A stretch of DNA of 64,000 nt from Euptelea pleiosperma (Eukaryota > Streptophyta > Magnoliopsida > Ranunculales > Eupteleaceae): the NCBI GenBank assembly GCA_035048495.1, contig CM068540.1, positions 8,540,829 through 8,604,828 on the forward strand. The letters are read 5' to 3'. This document shows positions 45,283-57,745 of the stretch, in pieces. The number at the start of each line of letters is the position of its first letter. Within the stretch, counting starts at the first letter, position 1. The position numbers and the translations under genes are program-made. The notes beneath the pieces were generated by a model. That model worked only from the letters and a program-made list of their open reading frames with translations, was not told where the DNA came from and made no database searches.

Positions 45283-48200
45283 ATGAAGCCTACCAATGTC
45301 ACCCTAAAATTGGCTGATCAGTCCATCAAGATTCCAAGAGGAATCATTGAAGATGTCCTAGTAAAAGTCGCTGACTTTTATTATCCTGTGGACTTTATCA
45401 TTCTAGACACCGAGCCGTGTCAGGATAACCGCATTCCGGTCATCTTAGGCCGTCCATTCCTTGCCACCGCGAATGCACACATCGGTTGCCGGGACGGAAA
45501 CATGTCCATTGCTTTCGGAAACCTCAAAGCTGAGGTCAATATCTTTCGTTTAATGCAACAAGATGCCGATCGCGAAGTGACCGATGAAATGTGTGCCGTT
45601 GAGAGTCTAATCCCGGACTCCACCGAAGATATTCTTAAACAGTGTCTAGCACACTTTGGGGCTGACTTTGCAACAGAGTCAGCTATTTCTGATCTCAATG
45701 ATCTTTTGGAGACTGCTCCACTGCTAGAGATCCCCGCTCCACTCATCGAGTTCGAGCCTCTGATAACCATGGCCAGAGAACCCATCATTCCTTTACCTAC
45801 TGAAGTCAAACCTCTTCAATCCGTGTCTTCTGTGACACCTATTTCTACTCCATCTGCTTCAAAATTGGAGCTTAAGCCTCTTCCAACAGATCTTTCCTAT
45901 GCCTATCTTGGTTCTAAGGAAACCTACCCTGTCATTATTGCTTCCGCTTTGTCTGAGAGTGAACGTAAGAAACTTCTCGAGCTGCTCAACGAGCACAAAT
46001 CTGCGATAGGTTGGACTATAGATGATATTCGTGGCATAGACCCCTCGGTGTGCCAACATCACATCTATCTCGAGGATGAATCCAAAACCTCTCGAGAACA
46101 CCAGAGGAGGTTGAACCCCGTCTTGAAGGATGTAGTCCGGGATGAGGTCCTTAAACTGTTAGATGCGGGTATCATTTATCCCATCTCCGATAGCAAATGG
46201 GTGAGTCCTATTCATGTCGTCCCTAAAAAGGCAGGATTCACAGTTGTGGAAAATGAGAACAAGGAAATGGTAACCCAGCGCCTGAAGAAAGGGTGGAGAG
46301 TCTGCATCGATTACCGACGACTCAACACCAACACTAGGAAGGACCATTTTCCTTTACCCTTCATAGACCAGATGTTGGAGAGACTAGCAGGTCATTCCTA
46401 TTACTGCTTCCTTGATGGTTACTCAGGGTATAATCAAATACCCATCGCCCCTGAGGATCACGAGAAGACAACTTTCACCTGTCCCTTTGGCACTTTTGCC
46501 TACAAGCGCATGCCCTTTGGCCTCTGCAATGCACCCGCGACCTTTCAAAGGTGTATGATGAGCATATTCTCTGACATGGTGGAAAAATTCCTCGAAGTCT
46601 TTATGGACGACTTCTCAGTCTTTGGGTCATCCTTTGATGACTGTCTGAACCATCTAGGGCTGGTACTTCAACGCTGTCAGGACAAGCGACTTGTCCTCAA
46701 TTGGGAGAAATGCCACTTCATGGTGAAGAAGGGCATTGTTCTGGGACATGTCATTTCCCATCAGGGCATTGAGGTCGACAAAGCTAAAATCGATATCATC
46801 TCGACCTTGCCCATTCCTAAGTCCGTACGTGACATCCGATCCTTTTTGGGACACGGAGGATTCTATAGGCGATTCATCAAGGACTTCTCTCAAATCGCTC
46901 GACCTCTGTCCCATCTTCTGGCTAAAGATAGTCCTTTCGACTTTAATGCTGACTGTGTCAAGGCATTTGAGCGTCTCAAATCTGAGCTCACTACTGCGCC
47001 CATTATCCGTCCCCCGGACTGGACTCTACCTTTCGAGGTAATGTGCGATGCTTCTGACTACGCATTAGGCGCCGTTCTAGGGCAGAGAGTTGACAAAAGG
47101 TCACACGTGATCTACTACGCGAGCAAAACTCTTAACTCTGCCCAAATGAATTACTCTACCACTGAGAAAGAACTCCTGGCGGTAGTCTTCGCCCTTGATA
47201 AATTCCGTCAGTACCTCTTAGCCACTAAGGTGGTTGTGTACACTGATCATGCAGCCCTTCGTTATCTCATGTCGAAAAAGGAAACCAAACCTCGATTAAT
47301 TCGATGGATTCTCTTACTGCAGGAATTCGACCTCGAGATTAAGGATAAGAAAGGAACTGAGAATGTAGTGGCTGATCACTTGTCTAGACTGACTTTAGAG
47401 TCATCCTTCGACACCCAGCCCATCCCTGAAACCTTTCCAGACGAACAACTGTTCGCCATCTCTGTTAATCCTTGGTATGCTGACATTGTCAATTACCTTG
47501 TCACCGAAGAAATGCCGTCACACTGGTCAAAACAGGACAAAAGCCAATTCCTAGCAAGAGTTAAGTACTACTCTTGGGATGACCCTTATTTGTATAAATA
47601 CTGTCCTGACCAGATCATTCGTCTCTGTGTCCCTGAGTCGGACCAACTCAATATCTTATCCTCGTGTCATGACCAACCTTGTGGTGGTCATTTCAGCACT
47701 AAGAAGACTGCAGAAAAAGTGCTGCAATGCGGATTCTACTGGCCCACATTATTTAAAGATGCCCACATCTACAGCAAAACCTGTCCTAATTGCCAGCATC
47801 TAGGCCGCATCTCCCAGAGGAACATGATGCCCCTCACTCCCATCCAGGTCGATGAAATATTTGACATTTGGGGCATCGACTTCATGGGCCCCTTTCCCGT
47901 TTCCTATGGTTTTGAGTACATTCTCCTTGCGGTAGACTATGTATCCAAATGGATAGAAGCCATTCCCACCAAGACCAATGACCACAAAGTGGTGGTCAAA
48001 TTCCTAAAGGAGTTCATCTTCGCTCGATTCGGTGCCCCTAAGGCCATCATCAGTGATGGGGGCACCCATTTCTGCAATAAGATATTCGAGAACTTAATGA
48101 AGAAGTATGGGGTAACCCACAAGGTTGCCCTAGCTTATCATCCGCAGACTAGTGGTCAAGTAGAGGTCTCTAATCGTCAGATCAAGCAGATCTTGGAGAA

Positions 48201-48771
48201 GACAGTCAATACCACACGTAAAGACTGGTCTACTCGTCTCACTGATGCTTTATGGGCATACAGAACCGCCTACAAGACCCCACTCAATATGTCTCCCTAT
48301 CGTCTCGTCTTTGGGAAACCCTGTCATCTACCGGTAGAGATTGAACATCGTGCTCTGTGGGCCATTAAGAAGCTCAACTTCGACCTCGACTCTGCAGGGG
48401 AAGAGCGAAAACTTCAAATGAATGAGTTAGAAGAACTCAGAAATGATGCCTACAACTTGTCCAAGAATTACAAAGCCAAAATGAAGTGGATACATGACAA
48501 GAGCATCCTCAGGAAAGAGTTCCATCCAGGACAGAAGGTCCTTCTTTATAATTCTCGTCTCCATCTCTTCCCTGGGAAACTGAAATCTAGGTGGACCGGT
48601 CCTTATACGGTCACCGCAGTCACACCCTTCGGGGCAATCACTATTGAGGATCCCAAGGATCACTCCTCATTCCAGGTCAATGGTCAGCGTCTTAAGCAAT
48701 TCCATGAACTTGATGTGTCGTTCATTCAGACTTTTGAAATTGATCTCATCAATCCTGTCTATGTCGACTGA
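45283..48771 (+). CDS. pol: Athila Pol of element C: protease end, RT, RNase H, integrase
   Basis: 1162 codons from the first Met after the TAG; translation in the same frame is open from 45268. The protease C-terminal part has [10 protein letters not shown] at residues 53-62. [25 protein letters not shown], and the catalytic FMDD at residues 440-443. RNase [42 protein letters not shown]. Integrase: HHCC zinc region, then a catalytic triad D866, D925, E961 with the classical 35-residue spacing, and a C-terminal GPY-type module ([18 protein letters not shown]). No extra domain or chromodomain, as expected for Athila. All catalytic residues I can check are present. Whether the upstream TAG is read through or is a disabling mutation is unresolved. 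The residue after VYQ is usually Lys, Gln or Arg in related proteases, and a CAG to TAG change would explain it. Confidence 0.92.
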   Translation: MKPTNVTLKLADQSIKIPRGIIEDVLVKVADFYYPVDFIILDTEPCQDNRIPVILGRPFLATANAHIGCRDGNMSIAFGNLKAEVNIFRLMQQDADREVTDEMCAVESLIPDSTEDILKQCLAHFGADFATESAISDLNDLLETAPLLEIPAPLIEFEPLITMAREPIIPLPTEVKPLQSVSSVTPISTPSASKLELKPLPTDLSYAYLGSKETYPVIIASALSESERKKLLELLNEHKSAIGWTIDDIRGIDPSVCQHHIYLEDESKTSREHQRRLNPVLKDVVRDEVLKLLDAGIIYPISDSKWVSPIHVVPKKAGFTVVENENKEMVTQRLKKGWRVCIDYRRLNTNTRKDHFPLPFIDQMLERLAGHSYYCFLDGYSGYNQIPIAPEDHEKTTFTCPFGTFAYKRMPFGLCNAPATFQRCMMSIFSDMVEKFLEVFMDDFSVFGSSFDDCLNHLGLVLQRCQDKRLVLNWEKCHFMVKKGIVLGHVISHQGIEVDKAKIDIISTLPIPKSVRDIRSFLGHGGFYRRFIKDFSQIARPLSHLLAKDSPFDFNADCVKAFERLKSELTTAPIIRPPDWTLPFEVMCDASDYALGAVLGQRVDKRSHVIYYASKTLNSAQMNYSTTEKELLAVVFALDKFRQYLLATKVVVYTDHAALRYLMSKKETKPRLIRWILLLQEFDLEIKDKKGTENVVADHLSRLTLESSFDTQPIPETFPDEQLFAISVNPWYADIVNYLVTEEMPSHWSKQDKSQFLARVKYYSWDDPYLYKYCPDQIIRLCVPESDQLNILSSCHDQPCGGHFSTKKTAEKVLQCGFYWPTLFKDAHIYSKTCPNCQHLGRISQRNMMPLTPIQVDEIFDIWGIDFMGPFPVSYGFEYILLAVDYVSKWIEAIPTKTNDHKVVVKFLKEFIFARFGAPKAIISDGGTHFCNKIFENLMKKYGVTHKVALAYHPQTSGQVEVSNRQIKQILEKTVNTTRKDWSTRLTDALWAYRTAYKTPLNMSPYRLVFGKPCHLPVEIEHRALWAIKKLNFDLDSAGEERKLQMNELEELRNDAYNLSKNYKAKMKWIHDKSILRKEFHPGQKVLLYNSRLHLFPGKLKSRWTGPYTVTAVTPFGAITIEDPKDHSSFQVNGQRLKQFHELDVSFIQTFEIDLINPVYVD

Positions 48772-50702
48772 TGATCTACTCAGTCTCCTGTGCTCCAACT
48801 TGGTTGGGGGTGCCTGTCACCCCCGTCATGTCTGGCTGAAGACGTAAAACTTAGCGCTTTCGGAAAGGCAATTCCGGTATTCCTAGAGTACATGAGTCTC
48901 ATGCATTTGTTATTACTGTTATATCTCTGAAAATGCAGGTACATTCATTCTCCCGATCATCAGGTACCAAACACTGTCGAATTTCTGCCGACTTGGTAAC
49001 ATCCTTCCTGAACTTTTGCATCATCATCACTGAATTTTTATCATTTTATGTCCCGGTAATGAGCACCGAGGACGGTGCTATATTTTGGTTGGGGGTGGGT
49101 ATTTACCAAAACTCATGTATTCCTTTTGATAAATATATAAAAAAAAAAAAAAAAAAAAGAAGGTTGTTTTTGGGGTGATTTCCGATGTTCTCCAAAAGTT
49201 TTCTAGAATTTCAAAAATGTGTCAAATACCCCGACTTTGATTAGCTGAAAACCTCCGTTAAGTCAGTATTGAGGATGTCAATTTTTGTTTAAGGTTAGCT
49301 TTGAGTCAAGTCAAGCGTGGCTACAGCAGGTTTGAAAACTCAGAAAAACTCAGATTTGGCACAATTGTACACTATCAACATCAGAGTCATCCTAAGTTTT
49401 GAAACTCTAGAGATCCTGTGAGAATAATTGTGGAGACCTAACCCAGTGAGCTTTCGAGCCTTTAATCAATTCAGAGTGTTATACAACAATTCTGAGTCAC
49501 AAGATGACTCACTATTCTTCATGCCCGCAATATTCGTTGAGAGATCTCATTATCTTTTGCTTCGATCATAAAACTCGGAACGACATCAACATTGGATTAC
49601 TACGACAGAACCTTCTTTGTATCCAGTCAAGACAGTATACATGATAGTGCAAACCCTAGAAAATGATTTAGGCCATTTTTTCTGAACCATTCAGCCTTTT
49701 TACTCACCTGAATTATACTTCACTAGAAACCCCTTGAACCCTTCTATAAAAGCCTTTTCTTTGTAAGCCCATTAACCAAAAACCCAGTTTAGCTACGAAG
49801 TGTTACTAGCTACCCTACTTTTGAGAAGGATAAAAAATAACTGATGTGGGTGTACCGTGAAAAGAAAAGTAAAGAAGAAAAATCAAAAGGAAAAGAAAGT
49901 GGTTCAAGCTGAAAACAAAATATGGAAAGAAAGTATGAAAAAGTGCTGAAAAGAAATTGAGCAGTCTCAAAAATATCAAGAACAAGAGAAAAATATGAAA
50001 AAAAGGAAAAAGAACCAGATAATGGTGTTACGTCGCAGGAAAAATACAAGAAAATGACAATATCCTCTCAAGATCTTTGAAATCCTGTATCCCTTTATCT
50101 CTCTACACCTGACCTAAGCCTCATTACAACCCAGGAAAGTCCTACTTGATTCTAGGATAGTACGATCATAAAATGTGGAGATTGGAGAAAGAGAAGCTAT
50201 AGAGTTTGATCTGACGTTCCCGAGTGAAGTGGTATTCCAATCATGAGATCTTCTTCTGTTAAAGATGTCCTTCCTTCAAATAAAACATATGTGAGATCTT
50301 TTGCCTCTTTATATTAAATATATCTCCTCACATATAAATTGAGAGAAAAGAAGAAAACCCTTCTTGTGTGATTCTATTCTGAGTGCTAAACATGTGAGAT
50401 TTGAGGTCGAGGCATAAAAACTTAGAGGTGATTTGGAAATCTTTACTGTCGGATGATGAGAATGTTGAGCACACACACACGCAGAGTCTGAATATTCTGG
50501 GTCATGATTATCAGTCTGTAGTCTTGCCAAAACTCTCCAACTCTTCGCTAGCATGTAACTATTTTTGCATCAATTCAATGATTTGACGAACGGTGTTTTC
50601 CCTGAGCTAATATGAAAAAGTGTGCAGCATGTGCAGAGCCCTTTTAAGCTCACTTATTTCGCACTAATTGCCAAGGATTGGCAATATGCTGGTTGGGGGT
50701 TG
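48772..50702 (+). other. 3' non-coding region and polypurine tract of element C
   Basis: About 1.93 kb, similar to that of A. GGTTGGGGGT occurs at 48802-48811, 49087-49096 and 50691-50700; the last is the polypurine tract next to the LTR. No env-like ORF. An A tract lies at about 49138-49158. Confidence 0.75.
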
Positions 50703-52973
50703 TGATATTCGCTCAAAAGTGCTTATTTTAAGCAATTATCCTGTTAGCGTTATTGCATTCTCCCACATTAAAATACTCTATTTATCTACTTTTCTACGTA
50801 AGAGTCTCTTTTGTTGCGTAGAACACACTTTTCTGGACGAAATGGTATATTTGCATGCATTAAACACATTTTCGAAAGTCTAGACATGAAGTCATTCTGA
50901 TAGAGTCTCATTACGCGCTTCTTCTGTCGCAGGAAACCCCGATGGGACGATTCTCGAGACTTGTGGGCCCAAATCGATCATGAGAGCCCATTATCAAAGC
51001 TTAAAGAGCCCACATGCTATGACTAGAAGATATGGGCCAAATAGGGGCTGAATCAGAGGACCAAAAAGCCGGCCCAAATAACGAAGAGAGCAGGAGAGCC
51101 AATGACCAAGAGACGGACCAAAGCGTTTAAAGCCACATGAGTCAGCAAAGAATGATAGTCGACTCTACTGGAGAAGCGTGAGGATGGTCACAGTGAAGAC
51201 CAGGGTTCCAGACCCTCCGCCAGTGCTTTTTTCCATTTTTTTTTGATACTTTTTCTCTCATCTCTCCTTATTCTCTCTCTCTCTTCATCTCTCGGTCCTC
51301 GAATCTACTGACCTAACCCCAGAACTCCTGCCCATCAGCTCTGAAAGTAGGTATTTTCCGCGTCGTTGGTTACGGAAACCCTAACCTCAACAAGATTTGT
51401 AATTTTATCCGATTTTATCCTGATTATCCTGCAAAATTGACAGATTTGTATAGGGATTCGTGTCGGATGTCGATCCGCACTCGGGATTAGTCTGATTAGC
51501 GCGAATAGGAACATAAAATGACAGAAAATTTCCTGAAAATAGAACACAATTTTATTCAAATCAACTTCATTCATTCGAACATGTCTCTTACAATCAAGTA
51601 AAAATAACTAAATTATAAAGCGTTAAAAAAAATAAACTAGAGAGAGAAAGAGAGAACTAGAGAGATCTAGAGAGAGAGGACATATAGAGAGAGAAAGAAG
51701 AAATCTAGAGAGAGAAAATGAAAAGTAAAAATAAAAAAAAAGAATAGAGAGAAAGAAACAATACCTTAGACTTACCAATGATCGGGTGCACAGCCAAGAC
51801 ATGGGGCAGCAAGAGAAACAAGGAGGATCTTGGTGGGTAGCACCGCAAGAGATGTGGTCATGAAGATTGCCGGAGTTGCAGGTTTGCAACTCCGGTCAAT
51901 GGAGTTGTGGTGCATGGCAGCGAAGAAGATCAAATGGTGGAGGCGTGGCTTGCATGAAGGATGAATCACCAATTCTCTTTTCTTCCCCTTTTCTTTTGGT
52001 TCATTTTTTTTTATATCTCACAAATACCTGCAAATTGAAGGTGGAAGAGGCGGTGCTCACAGGTGGAATACGTGCAAGGTTGCACGTTCTGGAAGGTGGC
52101 AGCAACGGTGGAAGTTGTGGAGAGGATGATCTGCTTGAGGAAGGGCAGCAGCTGCTGGTGCGTGGCTGCTGGGACGCTAGGAAGGAGGCGGAGCAATGAG
52201 GCGGAGGTGACGTGCAGCAGCAGGCGAACCCAAGAAGTTGCAGGCGGTGGGCAGCTGGTTGTTCGAGTGGAGAAGACGGACTGGTGGAAGAGGAGGATCA
52301 GGGAGGAAGAAGTGGGGGCAGGCGTAGCAGGTGGAGAAGGAGGGGGCGTTGCCGGAGAGAAGAGGAGACGGAGGCGAACCAGTCCGGTGGGCTGGGTGAG
52401 AGGGGAACAGGCGGTGGTGGTGGACTGGTTAACGTGAACCAGTCCGCCGGAGGAGTTTAAAAACTCGCCTGCTGGTTGCAGGCGCAAGTGGAGGTGCAGC
52501 TGGAGGCTGGCGGTCGTGCAGCAGCAAGGAGAGAAGAAGAAAAAGAGAAGAAGAAAGGAAGAAGAAGAAGGCGGAGACGGCCGGAGTTCTGCAACTCCGG
52601 CCGGACGAAGAAAAGAAAAAAAAAAGAAGAAGAAAAGAAGAAGAAGAAGAAGAAGACGAGAAGGAGAAGAAGAAAGAAGAAAGGGAAGAGAGGAAGAGGG
52701 ATGAAGAGAAGAAAGAGAAGAGAAGAAGGACGGCCGGAGTTGCAAACCTGCAACTCCGGCGAAGAATGGTGAAGAAGATGAAGAGAAGGAAAAACGAGAA
52801 AGAAGAAAGGAGGAGGAAGATGGGGCCAAAAACGACGGGAAGAGTAAAAGGGGAAGGAGAGGAGAAGAGGGGAGAGGGATTAGGGTTCGAACGAACCCTT
52901 CTCCTTCCTCTTATAAAGCTCCCTATTTCCATTAATGGAAATAGGGTATTTTTTAAATAAAAAAAATATTTTT

Positions 52974-53023
<50 letters not shown>

Positions 53024-54313
53024 TAAAATGCTACTTTTCTATGGGGAATCTCCCCAATTAGTGGACCCCCCATTTAATTAAAATTATTTTTGAAATTCGC
53101 GGGGTCCACTAACTGGTCGGACAGCGGGTCGATGCTGATGGGCCCGGCTACTGGCCCACATGGACTGATGATGTCCATCGTCTCACAAGATGATGTGACG
53201 GGCATTCTGAAGGCGATCGGATGGATGGTGACTTGATTGGGACTCAGATTGGTAGATCGACGGATCTAGAGAGATCCAACGGTCCGATTGAAGATCCAAC
53301 GGTCCGATGGAAGATCCAACGGTCAGAAAGCTAAGGGAGATGAGATAGAGCCGATGGGCAGGAGTTCTGGGGTTAGGTCAGTAGATTCGAGGACTGAGAG
53401 ATGAAGAGAGAGAGAGAATAAGGAGAGATGAGAGAAAAAGTATCAAAAAAAATGGAAAAAAGCACTGGCGGAGGGTCTGGAACCCTGTTCTTCACTGTGA
53501 CCATCCTCACGCTTCTCCAGTAGAGTCGACTATCATTCTTTGCTGACTCATGTGGCTTTAAACGCTTTGGTCCGTCTCTTGGTCATTGGCTCTCCGGCTC
53601 TCTTCGTTCTTTGGGCCGACTTTATGGTCCTCTTATTCAGCCCATATTTGGCCCATATCTTCTAGTCATAGCATGTGGGCTCTTTAAGCTTTGATAATGG
53701 GCTTTCATGATCGATTTGGGCCCACAAGTCTTGAGAATCGTCCCATCGGGTTTCCTGCGACAGAAGAAGCGCGTAATGAGACTTTATCAGAACGGCTTAA
53801 TATCTAGACTTCCGAAAATGTGTTTAATGCATGCAAATATACCATTTCGTCCAGAAAAGTGTGTTCTACGCAACAGAAGAGACTCTTACGTAGAAAAGTA
53901 GGTAAATAGAGTATTTTACGTAGGAGAATGCAATAACGCTAAAAGGATAATTGCTTAAAATAAGCACTTTTGAGCGAATATCAAGCTCTATCTCATCTCC
54001 CTTAGCTTTCTGACCGTTGGATCTTCCATCGGACCGTTGGATCTTCAATCGGACCGTTGGATCTCTTTAGATCCGTCGATCCACCAATCTGAGTCCCAAT
54101 CAAGTCACCATCCATCCGATCGCCATCAGAATGTCTATCACATCATCTTGTGAGACGATGGACATCATCAGTCCATGTGGGCCAATAGCCGGGCCCATCA
54201 TCATCGACCCGCTGTCCGACCAGTTAGTGGACCCCGTGAATTTCAAAATAATTTTAATAAAAAATGGGGGGTCCACTAATTGGGGAGATTCCCCATCATA
54301 AAGTAGGTTTTTA

Positions 54314-54356
<43 letters not shown>

Positions 54357-56199
54357 TTTTTATTCAAAAAATACCCTATTTCCATTAATGGAAATAGGGA
54401 GCTTTATAAGAGGAGGGAGAAGGGTTCGTTCGAACCCTAATCCCCCCCTTTCTCTTCCATTCTCTCCCCCTATCAATCCCGCACGGATCCCACCTCTCTT
54501 GGCGGCTGTTTTTCCTCGACTTCTCCTCCATCTTCGTCATCTTCTTCATCATTTTTCCACCGGAGTTGCAGCCTGCAACTCCGGCCACCACTGCAACATC
54601 TCTTTGGCCCACGCCCTCATATTTTCTCCCCCTCATTCTATTCTCTCTAGCTATCAAGCCATCACCACCAGTTTGGGTGGCGATCCCATTTCCGTCTCCT
54701 CTCTTGCTGCCTCTCCAACCCGCCTGCAAGGCCTAAAACTTGGCAGCGCCTCCACTCAACAACCGATCTCATCCTTCCATGCATGGCTATCAATCCCACC
54801 TGTAGCTCGCACCACAGCAACAGTAGCAACTCCCCCTAGCCGATCGGTAAGTTCTTCTTCTTCTGCCTCTTCTAACAAGAAAACTTCCATTACCGGAGTT
54901 GCAGACCTGCAACTCCGGTCGTTCTGAAATAGCACCGCCTCTGCCGTCCTCACCTTGGACTCCAGTCCACCATTAAAGCCTCTCCCCACCTACTGCTATC
55001 ACGGCCTGCAACCTTTGCAGGCCGACCTTCTCTAGTCGTGTTCACTGATCTACAACCTCCACACAACCCATCCTCAACGTGATCTGGAGTTGCAGGTTCA
55101 CCGTCTCCTTCATCACCATCACGACCTGCAACTCTGAGTTGCAGGTCCGCCCTCATATTTTCTCCCCTCTCATCTCAACTCCTCTCTTCACCGTTCTTTC
55201 TCCCTTGAGAAAAGGAGAGCAAAAACAAGAAAAAAAAAAAAAAAATATTTTCAAGATCACCGGAGTTGCAACCTGCAACTCCGGCGAGCACCATTGAAAC
55301 CGGCGACCTTCTTCTTTCTCTTTCCTTCTCTCCATCCCTCAAATAAACCCAGCCACCGTCACCCTCCTCCTCTTCTTCACCGTTCCACAAACAAAAAGAA
55401 AAAAAAAAAAACCAAAAAAGAGAAGAAGAAGAGGACGTCTGCCCTCCACCTCGCCTTCACATCAGTCTCCACTTGCAGCAACCAGCGCCTCCATCATCAC
55501 CGACTCCTACCTGCTGGAGTGCCAGCCCAGCTCGCCAGCAACCACCAAGGGTTCTCACTCTTGATGGCTCCTTCCACGGTCTCAACTCCATCATGGCCGA
55601 CCTACTACAAGTCCAAATCTGATCTCCTCCGTCGATGCCAAACTCTGATAAGTCCTATGGTAATACTCTCCTCTCTAAACTCAATCACTCAATTCTCTCT
55701 CTAAGCCTTTCCACTTTCTCTCTCTAGAATATACCTCCTCTCTCTCTACCTTTCTCTCTCTATCTCCCTTCTATTTCATGCTTTCTAGTTAATTTTTGAA
55801 ATTTATTTATGCACCAATCAGTTTCAAGATTATTGTAAGTTACTTTTCATTTGAATAAAGATGGTTAATTTCTTTAGTTTTGCTTATTATATTATGTTCT
55901 TCTTATTTTCTCTCTCATCATTTTAGCAGATAATGGTTCACTCTAAAATTTATAAAATCAATCATATTTTAATCCCGTGATCATCATTCTCACCCTTCAA
56001 TCTCTTCTTTTTAGCAATTTTTGAGAAAAACCCGTCATTTTATGTCCTTGATTTGCATGAACTAATCCCGAGTGCGGATCGACATCCGACACGAATCCCT
56101 ATACAAAAGCTCATATTTTGCAGGATAATCGGATCAAATTACAAATATTATTGAGATTAGGGTTTCCGTAACCAACGACGCGGAAAAACCCTACTTTCA
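50703..56199 (+). mobile_element. C, 3' LTR, split by solo LTR D
   Basis: Pieces 50703-51341 and 53989-56199 join to exactly 2850 bp, the length of the 5' LTR. The cut lies in cccatcagctctatctcatc, duplicated as AGCTC on both sides of D. The hairpins recur at about 54560-54584, 54892-54919, 55003-55023, 55123-55147 and 55260-55284. Confidence 0.92.
51342..53983 (-). mobile_element. Element D: solo LTR of the Athila family
   Basis: 2642 bp, minus strand, TGATATTCGC (53983) to TACTTTCA (51342). It is flanked by AGCTC (51337-51341 and 53984-53988), so it is a solo LTR produced by LTR-LTR recombination. From 51342 to about 52400 it is almost identical to the A LTR. From 52400 to about 52590 it has unrelated sequence (aaactcgcctgctggttgc and around), and beyond 52600 it resembles the group again with its own differences. 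It thus looks mosaic. Hairpins lie at about 51869-51894, 52579-52602 and 52734-52760. The T run at 52976-53020 is the minus-strand A tract. Confidence 0.9.
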
Positions 56200-56204
56200 G
56201 CGGA

Positions 56205-57743
56205 CCACTGGTTTATCTCTTAGCCGCCGGACTAACTGTATGCACTCAGAGGTTCTCACCAGGCTACACTCTTCAGAGCGAATCCTTTAGTACTAACTCT
56301 AGTCAACAACAAGGCAATCCGAAGCCTAGACAGACGTGCGGCACAATGGCTGTCTTAAGTACGTCCCAGACTAACCGGATTGGTCAAGTGTATAAGAAGA
56401 GGATTCCCTCGGGTTAAGCTAGGGTTGGTGCGTGTTCCTAGTCCACACGCAACTAACCGCCGAATAGTCCAAGATGCCACGTCGAGCTCAGTGTACTTGA
56501 GTAGCAGGGACTTATGGGTGTGTTAGACAACAGGGACCCGCGCTCGTGGTCTTATTTCGATTGGATGTTAAGCGGGTTCGTTTTATGTGGATTTTTCCTC
56601 GAACACCGGGCTAATTGGCTCTACTTCTTGATTCTTTTTAATTAAATGGAGCCTTGGGATCAAATCAGTTGGAATGATGAGGTGGGTGATGAAATCCCAC
56701 CAGTTTCAATTTGGAGCTGGGTCTGCTCTCTTAGAGTTGATTGATTAACGGCCACGCCACGCAAGTCGAAGAATATGGATGCGAAAGCAAATAGACAAGC
56801 GGCAATGATTCACCCAATAACACCGTATCGCACTCAAGGCGAGGATAGGGACTTACCTCCCGTGGGCCACGCCACGGGGTCGCCTCCGTGGGTTAGAGAG
56901 GGGTATCCTAATGGGCTTGGGCCCGACTCCACCTCTTTGAGCTTTCGCTCTCGACCCACACTGGATCGTGTTCCTGCAGAAAAGTTAGATCGCACGGTCT
57001 AGGTATTTGGGATTCTATTTTGGAAGATCCTTGCCTTTTTAGGGTTCACTGAACAAGCACTAGATTTAGGCAAGTTTTTGAATTAGTTTCCAAATTCGAG
57101 ATGGGTTAAAATTTAAGAATTCCCAGATTGGAAAATACCTAGATTGAAAAGTTTCCCGAACGGTGGAGATCTTCCAAGAAAGATTTGATTGCGAGATCCC
57201 TTATAATTTTGGGAAATTTCCCAAAATTGAAATTCTGCTAGATTTGGGATGTTTCCTTTTGCAGACTTTTCCAAATTCGGAAGATTTCTAAAGATAGAAA
57301 TTCTTCTAAAGAGGAAACTTCTAAGAGGGGAAACCCTAATTAACAGAGTTTCAAGATTTTGGAATCTTTCCAAAAATCGCAAATCCTTGATTGGTGATTT
57401 CTAAAAATCTGCAGAATATAAAACCCTAATTTTTTGAATTTTGATTTTTTAATTTTTTTGGTAATTTCCACTTAATCTAGGGTTTCTAAAAAACCCTAGA
57501 ACAAGATCTAGCAGTTATATGGAAAGCAGTAAAATTCCTAAATTATTACAAATTGCACTCGGCCTTCCGAGGCATTAAAAATAGTAATTTAAAAAATGCT
57601 AAAAATCAACAAAAATAAAAAATAGAAAGTTTCCCGAAAAGGTCGGGCTGGCCAAATTGAGCAGCTTTTCGCTTCAGCAACTTTCCAATTCCGTCTTTAC
57701 ATCCTTTTTCGCACTTCCGGTCACCCGAGCGGCAGCGACGCCA
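56205..57743 (-). other. B leader (5' part) and primer-binding site
   Basis: On the minus strand this is the leader of B from its primer site to the point where C is inserted. The site (57743-57726, minus) reads TGGCGTCGCTGCCGCTCG: the A/C variant with one more change. The leader continues on the far side of C at 38440. Confidence 0.75.
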
Positions 57744-57745
57744 TT

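Larger units (their letters stand above)
38441..56199 (+). mobile_element. Element C: nearly intact autonomous Athila element
   Basis: Two 2850-bp LTRs (38441-41290; 50703-51341 plus 53989-56199) and a 9.4-kb internal region. The target duplication GCGGA is perfect (38436-38440, 56200-56204). Excluding the solo LTR D it is about 15.1 kb. It encodes Gag, protease, RT, RNase H and integrase in one frame, interrupted by a single TAG. It has no env-like ORF. I saw three LTR substitutions (39692/54602, 40434-40435/55344-55345) plus homopolymer changes, so it is young. It sits in the leader of B. It shares termini, leader, 3' region and primer-site variant with A and B and is the likely source type of their enzymes. 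Confidence 0.93.
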
